64,000 nucleotides of DNA from Rhodoferax sp. PAMC 29310 (GCF_017948265.1 NZ_CP072852.1:3844001-3908000), one strand, 5' to 3'; counted from the stretch's first letter, positions 34,454-44,227 are shown. Numbers and translations are program-made. Notes: generated by a model from the letters alone, not told the origin.

Positions 34454-35208
34454 CAGAGGCTTCCTCCAGGTTGGTAGCGGGGCAAGGGCATTGCGTTTTC
34501 CAGCAGGCGCAAAGTGAGGCGATGCACATCGTCGGCAATACGTGCTTCTGCGTCACCCACCCTGATGGTGAGCGCATCTACTTTGTACCCCAAAAAGGCC
34601 ATGGAGCATTCCTGAAGTTTATGGATCGTCGATTGCGTCCTCTGCCCGCGCATCGCATTGTCGTGAACCGCAATATGAGCCACTGTAGGCTTCAGGCCGG
34701 CGTTTTGCAACATCTGTTTGAGTGATTTGTAAGCCGTGATGGAAGACATTTTAAGCGGCGACACGGTGAGTAGCGGTTCAATGCCGCTGCCCGGCAGGAG
34801 GTCGACGAGTATGTCGGCTTGCGCATACAGCACGATCACGCCATAGTTTCCCAACAGGCCGCCCAGAGGCGCCAGCAGGCGATCCGATGTGGGCAAATGC
34901 TGGGTCATTTGGCGCAAACCTTGCGCAGCGGGAAGGACGGACCAAGCATTTGGCGCGCCGCTTTGATCGTTGGGCCAGCTGGTACCGTCAAATAACTGCA
35001 ACAGCCCCGGGTTGTTTTCTGACTCTGCGGCGTGCGCATCCAGGACCACCACAGAATATCCGAGGTCCACCAGCGTGGAGCACAAGCTCCATAGCAGGGG
35101 CAATTCGCCCTGCTGGTCGCCGTGACTGGCCATTGCAATGACTTTTGGGGCCGTTTGCAGCCCGATTTGCTGCAGTCCGGCGCCCTGGTTGACGCATGCA
35201 TCAAGCAT
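34453..35208 (-). CDS. flhG: FlhG/FleN-like MinD-family protein lacking the P-loop
   Basis: 251 residues from the ATG at 35208: AGGA lies seven bases upstream, and the start overlaps the flhF stop by eight bases. Position after flhF and before fliA, and the fold pattern (VIAMASHGDQQGELPLLWSLCSTLVDLGYSVVVLDAHAAE, then GVIVLYAQADILVDLL and a Thr/Ser-rich switch region), identify it as FlhG-like. The deviant Walker A (KGGxGKT) that binds ATP in FlhG/MinD is absent: the turn reads ASHGDQQGELPL. So it should not be an active ATPase, though it may still bind FlhF or FliM-like partners. The frame continues 30 codons further upstream. Confidence 0.75.
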   Translation of the reverse strand: MLDACVNQGAGLQQIGLQTAPKVIAMASHGDQQGELPLLWSLCSTLVDLGYSVVVLDAHAAESENNPGLLQLFDGTSWPNDQSGAPNAWSVLPAAQGLRQMTQHLPTSDRLLAPLGGLLGNYGVIVLYAQADILVDLLPGSGIEPLLTVSPLKMSSITAYKSLKQMLQNAGLKPTVAHIAVHDNAMRGQRTQSTIHKLQECSMAFLGYKVDALTIRVGDAEARIADDVHRLTLRLLENAMPLPRYQPGGSL

Positions 35209-36652
35209 CAAATCGTCCTGTCTGTGTGACGGCGGGCTGCGTGAAGAAGAAGCCCAGGTCCGCTGGCTTGGGGTCAAACGCTGATTTGGTCGGTGCACGC
35301 ATGGACAGCCGAATCAGTTTGGCGGCATCCGCAGACTCCCAGTCTTCAGGGACCTTTTGACCCATGGTGACACCGCGCAACAGAAGTTGGTGGCGGATGA
35401 TGGCGTCCAGTGCAGGGCCGACTTTGGCGGCCTCATCAATCTTGGACAGAATGGCTTGCTGAATCCCGCTGGATTTGAAAGAAGAGACCACGTCATCGAG
35501 CGTGTCGCCATGGCCGCCGGCGTTCAAAACCAGCAGGCGATTGACTTTGGGCAAATCAAGCACTTCAAGCATGTCGCGTTTGCGAGGGTCGCTGGGCGCC
35601 AGGCCAGTGGTGTCCACCAAGATCATCTTTTTATTGGAAAGCAGGCCAAGCAAGTCTTGCAAGGCGGCACGGTCATGGGCCAAATGAGCCACAACCCCAA
35701 GCATGCGTCCGTATGTGCGAAGCTGCTCGTGGGCGCCGACACGGTAAGTGTCCAGGGTGATAAGTCCGACGCTGCTCGGCCCATGGAGCCGGGCACAGAG
35801 TCCCGCCAGTTTGGCGGCGGTGGTGGTCTTCCCCACCCCTGTTGCTCCGACGAGCGCAAAAATTCCACCTTCCTCATGGATGGGGCTGGCATCAGCGTCA
35901 GTCTTGAGATTGCGCTCCAGGATGTCCATAACCCAGCGCATGGATTCGGCTGCACCAATGTCCTCGGGCATGCGCTCGAGGATGGTTCGTGACAAGGTTG
36001 GGGAGTAACCTGCCCGGATCATCTTGAGCATCAGGTTGGAGTGAATCGGGTTTTGACGGGCTTGGCCGAGCCAGGTCAATGTGTTGAACCGATCCTCAAT
36101 CAAGGCCTTCATGGCGTGGAGTTCGTCCACAATCCCTTGTGACAGGGCTGGCGCGGCCAGGGATGGTTGAGGGCTGGCAGCGCGCGTCTGCGTGGTGGCG
36201 CGCTGAGGGGCTTGCTTGGCTGCTGGACGGAACTCCGGCGGCACCGCTGCTACACGTGTTTCGAAGGTCGAGGGGCGCAAGGGCGTTGGTTCCGCTCTGA
36301 CGATCGGCTCGCTTGGGCTCGAGAGAGCTTCGGCCCGACGCCGCAGCATCCTTTCGCGTACATAGTCCTGAAACGACAATGTGCTCATTGAGAGTTGCGC
36401 AACATCCTCTTCAACGGTTGTTCGCGAGTCAACAGTGTTGGCTGGCGCCCGTTTTTGTTGCGATGGGTTTTTCTCACGGTTGGCCAACTCTGACTTGTCC
36501 AATGCTGCCAAGGTGTCTTCACCTGTGGCGACAACCTCAACGCCTGATGCAGTCGTTCGATTGGACAAGATCAACGTGCCATCGCCAAAAGCGAGTCGGG
36601 CCTTGGCAAGCGCTTCGCGGGATGTGGGAGCGGTAAATCGTTGAATGTTCAT
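35201..36652 (-). CDS. flhF: SRP-family GTPase FlhF
   Basis: 483 residues. N-terminal B domain (MNIQRFTAPTSREALAKARLAFGDGTLILSNR), a Pro/Ala-rich region, then N and G domains: P-loop GATGVGKTTTAAKL, LITLDTYRVGAHEQLRTYGRMLGV, ILVDTTGLAPSDPR and ILSKIDEAAKVGPALD. FlhF is membrane-associated and sets the place of flagellar assembly in polar flagellates. It overlaps flhA by four bases and flhG by eight. Confidence 0.95.
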   Translation of the reverse strand: MNIQRFTAPTSREALAKARLAFGDGTLILSNRTTASGVEVVATGEDTLAALDKSELANREKNPSQQKRAPANTVDSRTTVEEDVAQLSMSTLSFQDYVRERMLRRRAEALSSPSEPIVRAEPTPLRPSTFETRVAAVPPEFRPAAKQAPQRATTQTRAASPQPSLAAPALSQGIVDELHAMKALIEDRFNTLTWLGQARQNPIHSNLMLKMIRAGYSPTLSRTILERMPEDIGAAESMRWVMDILERNLKTDADASPIHEEGGIFALVGATGVGKTTTAAKLAGLCARLHGPSSVGLITLDTYRVGAHEQLRTYGRMLGVVAHLAHDRAALQDLLGLLSNKKMILVDTTGLAPSDPRKRDMLEVLDLPKVNRLLVLNAGGHGDTLDDVVSSFKSSGIQQAILSKIDEAAKVGPALDAIIRHQLLLRGVTMGQKVPEDWESADAAKLIRLSMRAPTKSAFDPKPADLGFFFTQPAVTQTGRFDA

Positions 36653-38733
36653 GATGTTGCACCTTTGAGGATCGGGCCGATGCGAATGGTGTGCGTTTCA
36701 GGAATCTCGCTGTGTCCGAGTACCTGAAGACGGGGGGCAACGCGACGCACCAAACGTGCAATCGCGCTCCTGATTTGGTCGGGAACCAGAAGACAGGCGG
36801 GGATGCCCATTTCTTCTTGTTTGAGGGCAACTTCCGCTGCGGTACGGGTCAATATTTCCGCCACGCCGGGGTCCAGTGCCGGGCCGCTTGCGTTCCCCAG
36901 GGCTTGAACCAGCAAGCGCTCCAAAGCGGGGTCGATGGCGATGACGTTGAGTTCGCGGGTCGGGCCATAGATTTGCTGCACGATGGCGGGAGACAGTGCA
37001 ATACGCACCCGGCGGGCCAGTTCTGCGGGGTCAGATACGGTGCTGGCGTGCTCAGCGAGGGACTCAATGATGGTCCGGATATCGCGTATGTGCACAGACT
37101 CATCCAGCAGCAACTGCAGGACTTTCTGGAATACAGCGATGGGGACCATTTTTGGAACCACTTCTTCGATTAGTTTCGGGGCCAGTTTGCTGACGTGTTC
37201 AACAAGTTGCTGGGTCTCGGTTCGGCTCAGTAGCTTGGAGGCCTGAACTTGCATCAAGTGTGACAAATGGGTGGCCATCACAGTCTCAGAATCAACCACG
37301 GTAAAACCCGCCATTTGCGCGGCTTCCTTTTGGCGATCGTCGATCCAGTGTGCTGGCAAACCGAAAGCAGGGTCGGTCGTCGCCGTGCCGATCAGTGGCG
37401 TGGTGATGCCACCAGGGTTGATGGCCAGAAAGTTGCCGGGGAAGGCTTCCCCCTCTCCCACAATCACACCCCGCAGGGTGATGCGGTAACCACTGGGCTT
37501 GAGCTCCAGATTGTCACGAACGTGAACAGCAGGGGGGAGAAACCCCACTTCTTGGGCAAACTTGCGGCGCACACCCTTGATCCGGTTCAAAAGGTCGCCT
37601 TGACGGGTCTTGTCCACCAGCGCAATCAGGCGGTAACCCAGCTCCAGTCCCAGTTGGTCAACCGGTTGCAGGTCATCCCAACTGGCTTCCCCGTCGGAAA
37701 CAGACGCAGGCGGCGCCAGCGAGGCTGGGTCTGGTGGCGAGGGCTTGTTGGCCATCAACCAGGCAGCGTAGCCCAACACAGCGGCAATGCTGAGAAACAC
37801 GATGTTGGGCATGCCGGGGATGATTCCCATGATTCCCATGATCGCTGCCGTGATGCCCAGCACGCGTGGCGATACAAACATCTGATCGATGATCTGGCGA
37901 CCCAGGTCATGGTCTTTGCCAACGCGAGACACCACCATGGCCGCCGCGACCGAAATCAGCAATCCAGGGATTTGCGCCACCAGCGCGTCTCCCACGGCCA
38001 GCAAAATGTAAGTGTCGGCGGCTTTGGATGCGCTCAGGCCATGCTGGGCCATGCCAATCATGAATCCGCCGACGATGTTGATCAGCAAAATCAAAATGCC
38101 GGCCACCGCGTCGCCGCGCACGAATTTGGAGGCGCCGTCCATGGAGCCAAAGAAGTCGGCCTCTTCGGACACTTCTGCGCGACGACGTTTCGCTTCCTTT
38201 TCGTCAATCAGCCCTGCGTTCAAGTCCGCATCCACTGCCATTTGTTTGCCGGGCATCGCATCCAGCGCAAACCGGGCTGACACTTCTGCAATTCGCTCCG
38301 CACCCTTTGTCACCACAACAAAGTTGATGACCACCAGAATGGCGAAAACAATAAAGCCGACTGCGAAGTTGCCACCAATCAGGAAATGTCCGAACGCCTC
38401 AATCACGGCCCCCGCAGCACCGGGGCCGGTGTGGCCTTCCATCAACACCACCCGTGTAGAGGCGACGTTGAGCGACAGGCGCATCAGGGTAGTGAGCAGC
38501 AAAACGGAGGGAAATGCCGCAAAGTCCAGCGGGCGAATCATGTAGGCGGCCACCATCATCACCATCAAAGCCACGGCAATATTGATGGTGAAAAAGGTGT
38601 CCAACAACCAGGTGGGCATGGGCAGCACCATCATGGCCAAAATGGCGACCACCAGAATGGGCGCGGCGGCGCCCTGAATTAACGCCGCGTTGGTGCCAAA
38701 CCATTTTTGAAATAGCTTCAATTGGCTGTTCAT
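36649..38733 (-). CDS. flhA: Flagellar type III export protein FlhA
   Basis: 694 residues, normal length. The N-terminal half (to about 320) has about eight membrane segments, with the conserved cytoplasmic loop VTKGAERIAEVSARFALDAMPGKQMAVDADLNAGLIDEKEAKRRR. The C-terminal half is the cytoplasmic docking domain (LELGYRLIALVD, RDNLELKPSGYRI, VVDSETVMATHLSHLM). It forms the export gate ring. It overlaps flhB (upstream) and flhF (downstream) by four bases each. Confidence 0.97.
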   Translation of the reverse strand: MNSQLKLFQKWFGTNAALIQGAAAPILVVAILAMMVLPMPTWLLDTFFTINIAVALMVMMVAAYMIRPLDFAAFPSVLLLTTLMRLSLNVASTRVVLMEGHTGPGAAGAVIEAFGHFLIGGNFAVGFIVFAILVVINFVVVTKGAERIAEVSARFALDAMPGKQMAVDADLNAGLIDEKEAKRRRAEVSEEADFFGSMDGASKFVRGDAVAGILILLINIVGGFMIGMAQHGLSASKAADTYILLAVGDALVAQIPGLLISVAAAMVVSRVGKDHDLGRQIIDQMFVSPRVLGITAAIMGIMGIIPGMPNIVFLSIAAVLGYAAWLMANKPSPPDPASLAPPASVSDGEASWDDLQPVDQLGLELGYRLIALVDKTRQGDLLNRIKGVRRKFAQEVGFLPPAVHVRDNLELKPSGYRITLRGVIVGEGEAFPGNFLAINPGGITTPLIGTATTDPAFGLPAHWIDDRQKEAAQMAGFTVVDSETVMATHLSHLMQVQASKLLSRTETQQLVEHVSKLAPKLIEEVVPKMVPIAVFQKVLQLLLDESVHIRDIRTIIESLAEHASTVSDPAELARRVRIALSPAIVQQIYGPTRELNVIAIDPALERLLVQALGNASGPALDPGVAEILTRTAAEVALKQEEMGIPACLLVPDQIRSAIARLVRRVAPRLQVLGHSEIPETHTIRIGPILKGATS

Positions 38734-39893
38734 GGCGTGGATCCGGTTGTATTGGCGACGACCTTGGAGTGCGGGTCCAACTCAGGTGGAACAAAGGGCT
38801 CGGGCGGGTCGCCCGGCATGGGGCCGTCACCCCGCATAGCGGACCTTAGGCGATAGACATAAGCCAGGACTTGGGCCACTGCGGTGTAAAGACTGGTTGG
38901 GATGTCCTGGTCAATTTCAGCGTTCGCGTAAAGCGCCCGCGCGAGCATGGGCGACTGCAATACTGGTATCGAGCTATTTTTGGCAATGTCGCGAATCTTG
39001 AAGGCCAGCAGATCGGCCCCTTTTGAGATCACCTGAGGGGCGCGCATGGTTTTCTCGTCGTATTTGATGGCCACGGCGAAGTGGGTTGGGTTCATCAAGA
39101 CGAAATCGGCCTTTGGAACCGCGCCAACGCTATTGCCCTGAGCGATGTCGCGCTGTCTTTGCCGCATCTTGCCCTTCATTTGCGGGTTGCCGTCTGACTC
39201 TTTATGTTCTTGCTTCACCTCTTGGTGAGACATCTTCATCTTGGATTTGTGAAGGAATCCTTGAAGTGGCACGTCTACCATTGCCACGATCAAGATCACA
39301 AGAAGTAGCAGCCCCAGCCCCGTTGTGAGCCAATCAGTCAGAAAGGCAATGGCAGCGTTGGAGGGCTGTAACACCAATGCTGCAAGCGATTGCAGTCCTG
39401 AATTCAGGTACACAGCCGTTAGCGCGATGATCGTGGCCGCAATAAAAGCCATCTTTGCGACTTCAGTCAGCTTGTCCTTGGTAAACATGCGGCCCAGTCC
39501 GCTGAGTGGGTTGACGCGACTGAAGTCCGGTGTAATGGGCTTGACGCTCATGACCCAGCCGCCTGTGGCCACTGAGCTCAACATGGCGACCAGCATGATG
39601 ATCAGGCCAAAAACTGCGCAGCCAGCCAGCCCGGCCGCGACCATTTCCTGCAGGCGTGACAACGCGCTGTCAGGCTGGGCGAGAAAGGTGGCGTCAAAGG
39701 TCAGCTGGTGACCTAAAAGGTAGCGCAGCTTTTCAAACATGAAAGGCGCAAGGCCCATCATGCTCACTGCGCCGGTTCCCAGAATTGCCAAATGGCCCAA
39801 GTCCCGCGAGCGGGCTACCTGGCCATCGTCGCGCGCCTTCTTCAGCTTCCTGTCGGATGCTGGTAAGTTGCGATCTTGGCTGCTTGATTCCAT
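38730..39893 (-). CDS. flhB: Flagellar type III export switch protein FlhB
   Basis: 387 residues. Four hydrophobic segments in the first 210 residues, then the cytoplasmic switch domain with the self-cleaving NPTH motif in FVLMNPTHFAVAIKYDEKTMRAPQVISKG near residue 275. Cleavage between N and P switches export from hook to filament proteins. Start MESSSQDRNLPASDRKLKKARDDGQVARSRDL is typical. It begins the flhB-flhA-flhF-flhG-fliA block, 96 bp after cheZ. Confidence 0.97.
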   Translation of the reverse strand: MESSSQDRNLPASDRKLKKARDDGQVARSRDLGHLAILGTGAVSMMGLAPFMFEKLRYLLGHQLTFDATFLAQPDSALSRLQEMVAAGLAGCAVFGLIIMLVAMLSSVATGGWVMSVKPITPDFSRVNPLSGLGRMFTKDKLTEVAKMAFIAATIIALTAVYLNSGLQSLAALVLQPSNAAIAFLTDWLTTGLGLLLLVILIVAMVDVPLQGFLHKSKMKMSHQEVKQEHKESDGNPQMKGKMRQRQRDIAQGNSVGAVPKADFVLMNPTHFAVAIKYDEKTMRAPQVISKGADLLAFKIRDIAKNSSIPVLQSPMLARALYANAEIDQDIPTSLYTAVAQVLAYVYRLRSAMRGDGPMPGDPPEPFVPPELDPHSKVVANTTGSTP

Positions 39894-39989
39894 GGAGGGG
39901 AGACTGTTAAGTTCTCCCCATTGTCATAAGGCAGTTTGCAAACTAAAGAGGAATAAGCGGGGTATTCGCCGCTTACTTCGATGGTGAAA

Positions 39990-40637
39990 TCAGAAGCCCA
40001 GGCTGGCCAATAGGTCGTCGACCTCGGACTGCCCTTTCACCACATCAGGGTTGGTCTCAGCATCCACGGCCGGGCCATTCAAGGCTGGTTCGTACGCAGG
40101 CGCCGCTTCTTGGATGATTGGCTTTTCGACCGTATCGGCGGGTGCTGTCTGGAGCAGCAGTGTGATCAATTGCTCTTCAATATTGGCTGCCAAATTGACC
40201 ACCTTGGCAATGACTTGACCCGTGAGATCGTGAAAGTCCTGGGCCATCATGATCTCGGTCAGATGCACGTCCACTTCTTTGGTCGATGCTTCCACGTCGG
40301 TGATGAAGTTCATGACATGCCCTTTGGCCACAGCAGCCACGGGGTCTTTGACAATCAAGGCGCCAATGCGGCGAGTTTCTGCCGCGATGTGGTCTTGCTG
40401 CGCCTTCGCCAAATCGACTCGGTTCAGCACCTTGTCTGCGGCGTCGCCCGTCAATCGAGCAATGTATGACAGACGACTCTTGGCGTCGGGCAGCTCACCT
40501 GCGAGCCCTTTCAACCGGTCAGTCAAGCCTAATCCATGCAAGGAATCGTGGAGTTGCCGTGTCAGCACGCCAAGAGATTGATGAATTTCCGATGCGCTGG
40601 CCTGTCGCGTGGCAGGCGAAGTTTCACTAGTTTCCAT
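39990..40637 (-). CDS. cheZ: Protein phosphatase CheZ
   Basis: 215 residues, a long helical hairpin. The catalytic segment MMAQDFHDLTGQVIAKV carries the Asp and Gln (in DLTGQ) that remove phosphate from CheY. The C-terminal end SEVDDLLASLGF is the CheY-binding helix. It follows cheY by five bases. Both are separated here from the rest of the chemotaxis genes, which are not in the window. Confidence 0.96.
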   Translation of the reverse strand: METSETSPATRQASASEIHQSLGVLTRQLHDSLHGLGLTDRLKGLAGELPDAKSRLSYIARLTGDAADKVLNRVDLAKAQQDHIAAETRRIGALIVKDPVAAVAKGHVMNFITDVEASTKEVDVHLTEIMMAQDFHDLTGQVIAKVVNLAANIEEQLITLLLQTAPADTVEKPIIQEAAPAYEPALNGPAVDAETNPDVVKGQSEVDDLLASLGF

Positions 40638-40642
40638 AGTGA

Positions 40643-41032
40643 TTATTTCAGACCGACTTTGGTCAGAATCAAGTTGACTTTGTCTTCCAGCGTCGCTTTG
40701 GTAAACGGCTTGACGATGTAACCGGCCGCGCCTTGTTGTGCCGCCATCACGATGTCTTCTTTGCGCGCCTCTGCAGTCACCATCAACACCGGCAGGTGCT
40801 TCAGCTTTTCGTCCTTCTTGATTTCCGCCAACAACTGAAACCCATTCATGTTGGGCATGTTGATGTCGCTCACCACAAAGTGAAAAGTGCTGTTTCGCAA
40901 CTTGTGCAATGCGGCGACGCCATCCTCCGCCTCGTCGGCCTCTGCATAACCGCTTTCTTTAAGCAGGTTACGCACGATGCGGCGCATGGTGGAGAAGTCG
41001 TCAACGACCAAAAATCTAATTTCATTTGCCAT
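40643..41032 (-). CDS. cheY: Chemotaxis response regulator CheY
   Basis: 129 residues from the ATG at 41032 ([20 protein letters not shown]); the frame extends 13 codons further up without family similarity. Acidic pocket in VVDD, phospho-acceptor Asp in [14 protein letters not shown], Thr in [12 protein letters not shown] and Lys in [13 protein letters not shown] are all present. Stand-alone receiver that binds the FliM switch. It lies between motB (75 bp upstream) and cheZ. Confidence 0.97.
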   Translation of the reverse strand: MANEIRFLVVDDFSTMRRIVRNLLKESGYAEADEAEDGVAALHKLRNSTFHFVVSDINMPNMNGFQLLAEIKKDEKLKHLPVLMVTAEARKEDIVMAAQQGAAGYIVKPFTKATLEDKVNLILTKVGLK

Positions 41033-41106
41033 GGAACACCCTTTCAATGGCGTATGTCGAATAGGTTGCAAGAACCTGCGAGTTCAAAGTCATCATTTTT
41101 AAGGCC

Positions 41107-42045
41107 TCATTGACTGGCTTCGGGCTGCGTCACCGCACTGCCTGCTGCTTCGGTGGGTTCTGCCGGTGTGCGGCCCGTTCCCAAGAGTCGATCTTCAGCT
41201 TCACGCGTCATCACTGTAATACTGATTCTACGGTTCGTTGGACTCAAGGGGTTGCCTTCATCGAGTAGTCGGCTGGAGGCTAGGCCAACAATGCGCGCCA
41301 GTTTATCGTCTGGCATGCCTGCCGACACCAATTCTCGTCGAGACGCGTTCGCTCGGTCAGAGGACAGCTCCCAATTGCTGTAGCCGCGCTGGGCATTGGA
41401 GTAGGGGGATCGATCCGTGTGGCCATCCAGGCTGACTTTGTTTTCCACCCCGTTGAGCGCCGCGCCAATTTCTCGCAAAATATCGCGCATATAGGGCTTG
41501 ACCAAGGCGCTTCCGCTGTCAAACATGGGGCGTTTTTGGTCATCAACAATTTGGATTTGAAGTCCGTCAGGCGTGTAGTCGAGACGTATTTGAGAGCTAA
41601 ATTCAGCCAATTTGGCACTATTGGATATGAGCGCTGCGATTTTGGTGCCCAGTGCTGCCAGCGCTTGGGCATCCCGCTTCGCAACTTCTGCCTTGAGCGC
41701 TTCAGTGGCAAATTTTTTTTGAATCGGGTCAGATCCGTCGCCGCGTTTGGATTGACCGCTTTGAAGCGTCAGGTCCGCGCCGCCGCCAGGCAAGATGCTG
41801 TCACTGGCGCCGGCGCCGCTGCCGCCCATCATGGATACTTTCAGCGGGGCAGTGAAATAGTCGGACAACCCCTTTTTGTCACCCTCTGATGTGGAACCCA
41901 GCAGCCACATCAGCAAAAAGAAAGCCATCATGGCCGTCACAAAGTCGGCGTAGGCAATCTTCCAGGCGCCGCCGTGCACGGCGTGGCCGCCTTTTTTGAC
42001 CCTCTTGACGATGATCGGTTGGAGTTTTTTCGGATCGCCTGCCAT
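41107..42045 (-). CDS. motB: Flagellar stator protein MotB
   Basis: 312 residues. One N-terminal membrane segment holding the proton-carrying Asp (KIAYADFVTAMMAFFLLMWLLG), a plug/linker region, then an OmpA-like peptidoglycan-binding domain: LVKPYMRDILREIGAALNGVENKVSLDGHTDRSPYS and SSDRANASRRELVSAGMPDDKLARIVGLASS. It anchors the stator to the cell wall. It follows motA by 18 bp. Confidence 0.96.
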   Translation of the reverse strand: MAGDPKKLQPIIVKRVKKGGHAVHGGAWKIAYADFVTAMMAFFLLMWLLGSTSEGDKKGLSDYFTAPLKVSMMGGSGAGASDSILPGGGADLTLQSGQSKRGDGSDPIQKKFATEALKAEVAKRDAQALAALGTKIAALISNSAKLAEFSSQIRLDYTPDGLQIQIVDDQKRPMFDSGSALVKPYMRDILREIGAALNGVENKVSLDGHTDRSPYSNAQRGYSNWELSSDRANASRRELVSAGMPDDKLARIVGLASSRLLDEGNPLSPTNRRISITVMTREAEDRLLGTGRTPAEPTEAAGSAVTQPEASQ

Positions 42046-42063
42046 ATCAGCTAGTCCCGATGG

Positions 42064-42924
42064 TTATTTCTTGCCGCGAACATGGCTTTCAAGCTCGGCA
42101 AAGGTGGGGCGCTCGGTTGAGAATAATACTTTTCTGCCAAATTCGATGGCGGTTGACGGGTTGTATCCCTGCATGCTCGCCAGCAAGGTGGTTTTGATGC
42201 ACTGCAACTCTTTGCCGGCGTCTTCGGTTTTTTGCTCCAACAAGCCTCCCAAGGGCTCAACCACGCCATAGGCCAGCAAAATTCCCAAAAACGTCCCCAC
42301 CAACGCCGATGCAATCATGCCGCCCAAAATGGCGGGCGGTTGGCCCACAGAGCCCATGGTGTTCACCACGCCCAGCACCGCCGCCACAATGCCGAACGCT
42401 GGCAGCGCGCCCGCCAGGCGGGCAATGGCGGCAATAGGCGCATGCGCCTCGGCATGGTGCGTGTCGATCTCGGTGTCCATCAAGGATTCGATTTCGTGCG
42501 CATTCAAATTGCCTGACACCATCATCCGCAGGTAATCAGTCGTGAACTCGACCACGTGGTGGTCAGAGCCCACCGTCGGGTATTTGTTGAAGATTTCTGA
42601 AGAGTGCGGGTCTTCCACGTCTTTCTCAATCGCCATCAAGCCTTCTTTTCGCGCCTTTTGCAAGATGTCGTACAACAGCGCCAACAATTCAAGATACCTG
42701 GCCTTGGTGTACTTTGACCCTTTGAGCGCTTGCGGAATGAGCGCCATGGTGGCCTTCAGCACTTTGGGCTGGTTGTTGACCGCAAAAGCACCCAGCGCGC
42801 CGCCAAAAATGGTGATCAACTCGAACGGCAACGCCGTCAAAATGACCTGGATGTTGCCACCGTGAAAGATGTAAACACCAAAAATGCAGCCCATTGAGAC
42901 CGCGTAACCAATGATAACTAGCAT
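42064..42924 (-). CDS. motA: Flagellar stator protein MotA
   Basis: 286 residues, standard for the gamma/betaproteobacterial MotA. Four membrane segments; the cytoplasmic loop has ARKEGLMAIEKDVEDP, and the later helices include the proline-bearing GALPAFGIVAAVLGVVNTMGSV and IASALVGTFLGILLAYGVVEPLGGLLEQ. With MotB it forms the proton channel of the motor. It lies 150 bp after flhC, with a hairpin between, so it may have its own promoter or be read through from flhDC. Confidence 0.96.
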   Translation of the reverse strand: MLVIIGYAVSMGCIFGVYIFHGGNIQVILTALPFELITIFGGALGAFAVNNQPKVLKATMALIPQALKGSKYTKARYLELLALLYDILQKARKEGLMAIEKDVEDPHSSEIFNKYPTVGSDHHVVEFTTDYLRMMVSGNLNAHEIESLMDTEIDTHHAEAHAPIAAIARLAGALPAFGIVAAVLGVVNTMGSVGQPPAILGGMIASALVGTFLGILLAYGVVEPLGGLLEQKTEDAGKELQCIKTTLLASMQGYNPSTAIEFGRKVLFSTERPTFAELESHVRGKK

Positions 42925-43026
42925 GTTTTTGTTTCGTGATCGAAATGGGTTGGAGCGCCAGCAACGCCTCTGCAGCGCACCTGTTTTGGTTCATTCTAGG
43001 AAGCAAATGCGATGATCAAAACGAGA

Positions 43027-43049
43027 ATAGGGCCCCAATTGGGCCCTAT
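43027..43049. terminator. GGGCCC hairpin between flhC and motA
   Basis: ATAGGGCCC and its exact complement GGGCCCTAT around the five-base loop CAATT. On the minus strand only a short TTTT follows a few bases later, so termination is likely partial at best. Confidence 0.5.
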
Positions 43050-43074
43050 CTAGAGTGTTTGAAGTGCCGCAATT

Positions 43075-43611
43075 TTAGTGCAGCAAGATACCGCCAGCGC
43101 CAGCGCCTTTGCCTGCGCGAGCGGGCGGTGTGCAAAGACCGCACTCGAAGTGGCGGGAGTTCTCATACGCCTCGCTCACAAAGTGGCCGCCACATTTGCA
43201 ACACTTGGTCATGGACAGCATGTTGTTGTCTACAAACTTGACCAAACGCCAGGCCCGAGTGAGGGACAGCAGGGGCTCAACGCCGCACGCCGTAATCTGC
43301 TCGGTGTACAGCTTGTACGCCTTCATGATCGCGTCAATGTCTTCCAACACGCTGACTTTGGTCAGGTATTCGTAGGTGTTCAGAAACAAGGAAGCGTGAA
43401 TGTTGGGCTGCCAAGTCAAAAACCAGTCGGTAGAGAAAGGCAGTTGCCCTTTGGACGGGGAGCGGCCAGCCACTTCTTTGTAGAGGCGCAGCAAGCGCTC
43501 GTAAGAAAGGTCTGTTTCGCTTTCCAGTACCTGAAGGCGGGCACCTAGGTTGATCAGGGCTACCGCCCGCTCAACTTGCTTGGAATCATTTAGTACGCTT
43601 TTGCTGGCCAT
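43075..43611 (-). CDS. flhC: Flagellar master regulator subunit FlhC
   Basis: 178 residues. VERAVALINLGARLQVLESETDLSYERLLRLYKEVAGRSPSKGQLP is the FlhC N-terminus, and WFLTWQPNIHASLFLNTYEYL is conserved. The zinc site is visible as CCKCGGHFV plus HFECGLC. FlhC with FlhD activates class II flagellar promoters through sigma-70. It follows flhD by 11 bp. Confidence 0.96.
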   Translation of the reverse strand: MASKSVLNDSKQVERAVALINLGARLQVLESETDLSYERLLRLYKEVAGRSPSKGQLPFSTDWFLTWQPNIHASLFLNTYEYLTKVSVLEDIDAIMKAYKLYTEQITACGVEPLLSLTRAWRLVKFVDNNMLSMTKCCKCGGHFVSEAYENSRHFECGLCTPPARAGKGAGAGGILLH

Positions 43612-43622
43612 GGTGATACTCC

Positions 43623-43949
43623 TTACAAGGCTTCAGAGAAGCGACCGGCCATCAAGATGCTGGCGTGCAGCTTGGTGGTGGCATCGTTGTCGACTTTGCT
43701 GGCCGAGTGGTTGGTCAGCAAGCTCCAGACCATGTCATCGTCCACCCGAAAGCGGCACAGCAACATCGTGCTGGATGCAATCTTCAGAATTTGAGAGGGT
43801 GAGAGTGTGGCAATCAGGTCCGCCGACTCTTCCGAGATGCCGAGCCGAAACAGGGCTTCCGACTTGTCCTTGCGAATCACGTTCTGCGCCAGCATCAGGT
43901 AAGTCAGGTTCGCGTCGCGGATTTCAGCGGTGAGTTGTTCGTCGGTCAT
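43623..43949 (-). CDS. flhD: Flagellar master regulator subunit FlhD
   Basis: 108 residues, close to E. coli FlhD. LTAEIRDANLTYLMLAQNVIRKDKSEALFRLGISEESADLIATLSPSQILKIA is the dimerisation helix region typical of the family. First gene of flhDC. The promoter lies in the 278 bp before it, where I could not name boxes with confidence. Presence of flhDC together with flhF/flhG in one locus is noted in the findings. Confidence 0.95.
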   Translation of the reverse strand: MTDEQLTAEIRDANLTYLMLAQNVIRKDKSEALFRLGISEESADLIATLSPSQILKIASSTMLLCRFRVDDDMVWSLLTNHSASKVDNDATTKLHASILMAGRFSEAL

Positions 43950-44227
43950 GGTGGGCTCCAGAAAGGGGGCTATTCATTTGGATGGTGTTTGGGGCCTAAT
44001 TTCTCCCTTTGTCACCATGGAGTGAATTCTGAAGCGTGCACTCAAAAACTTGAATCGGCGTTTGGATGTTGCGGGTGTCAGGCAAAGTGATGGGGCTTGT
44101 AGGAAAAAACCTTACATCGCGCTGCTGGCCAGCGGCCACTGCCGACTCCCTTTTAAGCGAGAAGTTGCCGTTGGCTGCAAGTTCCGCGGTGCGGATGCGC
44201 CTGATACGGGGAAGCCCCCTTCAATCG

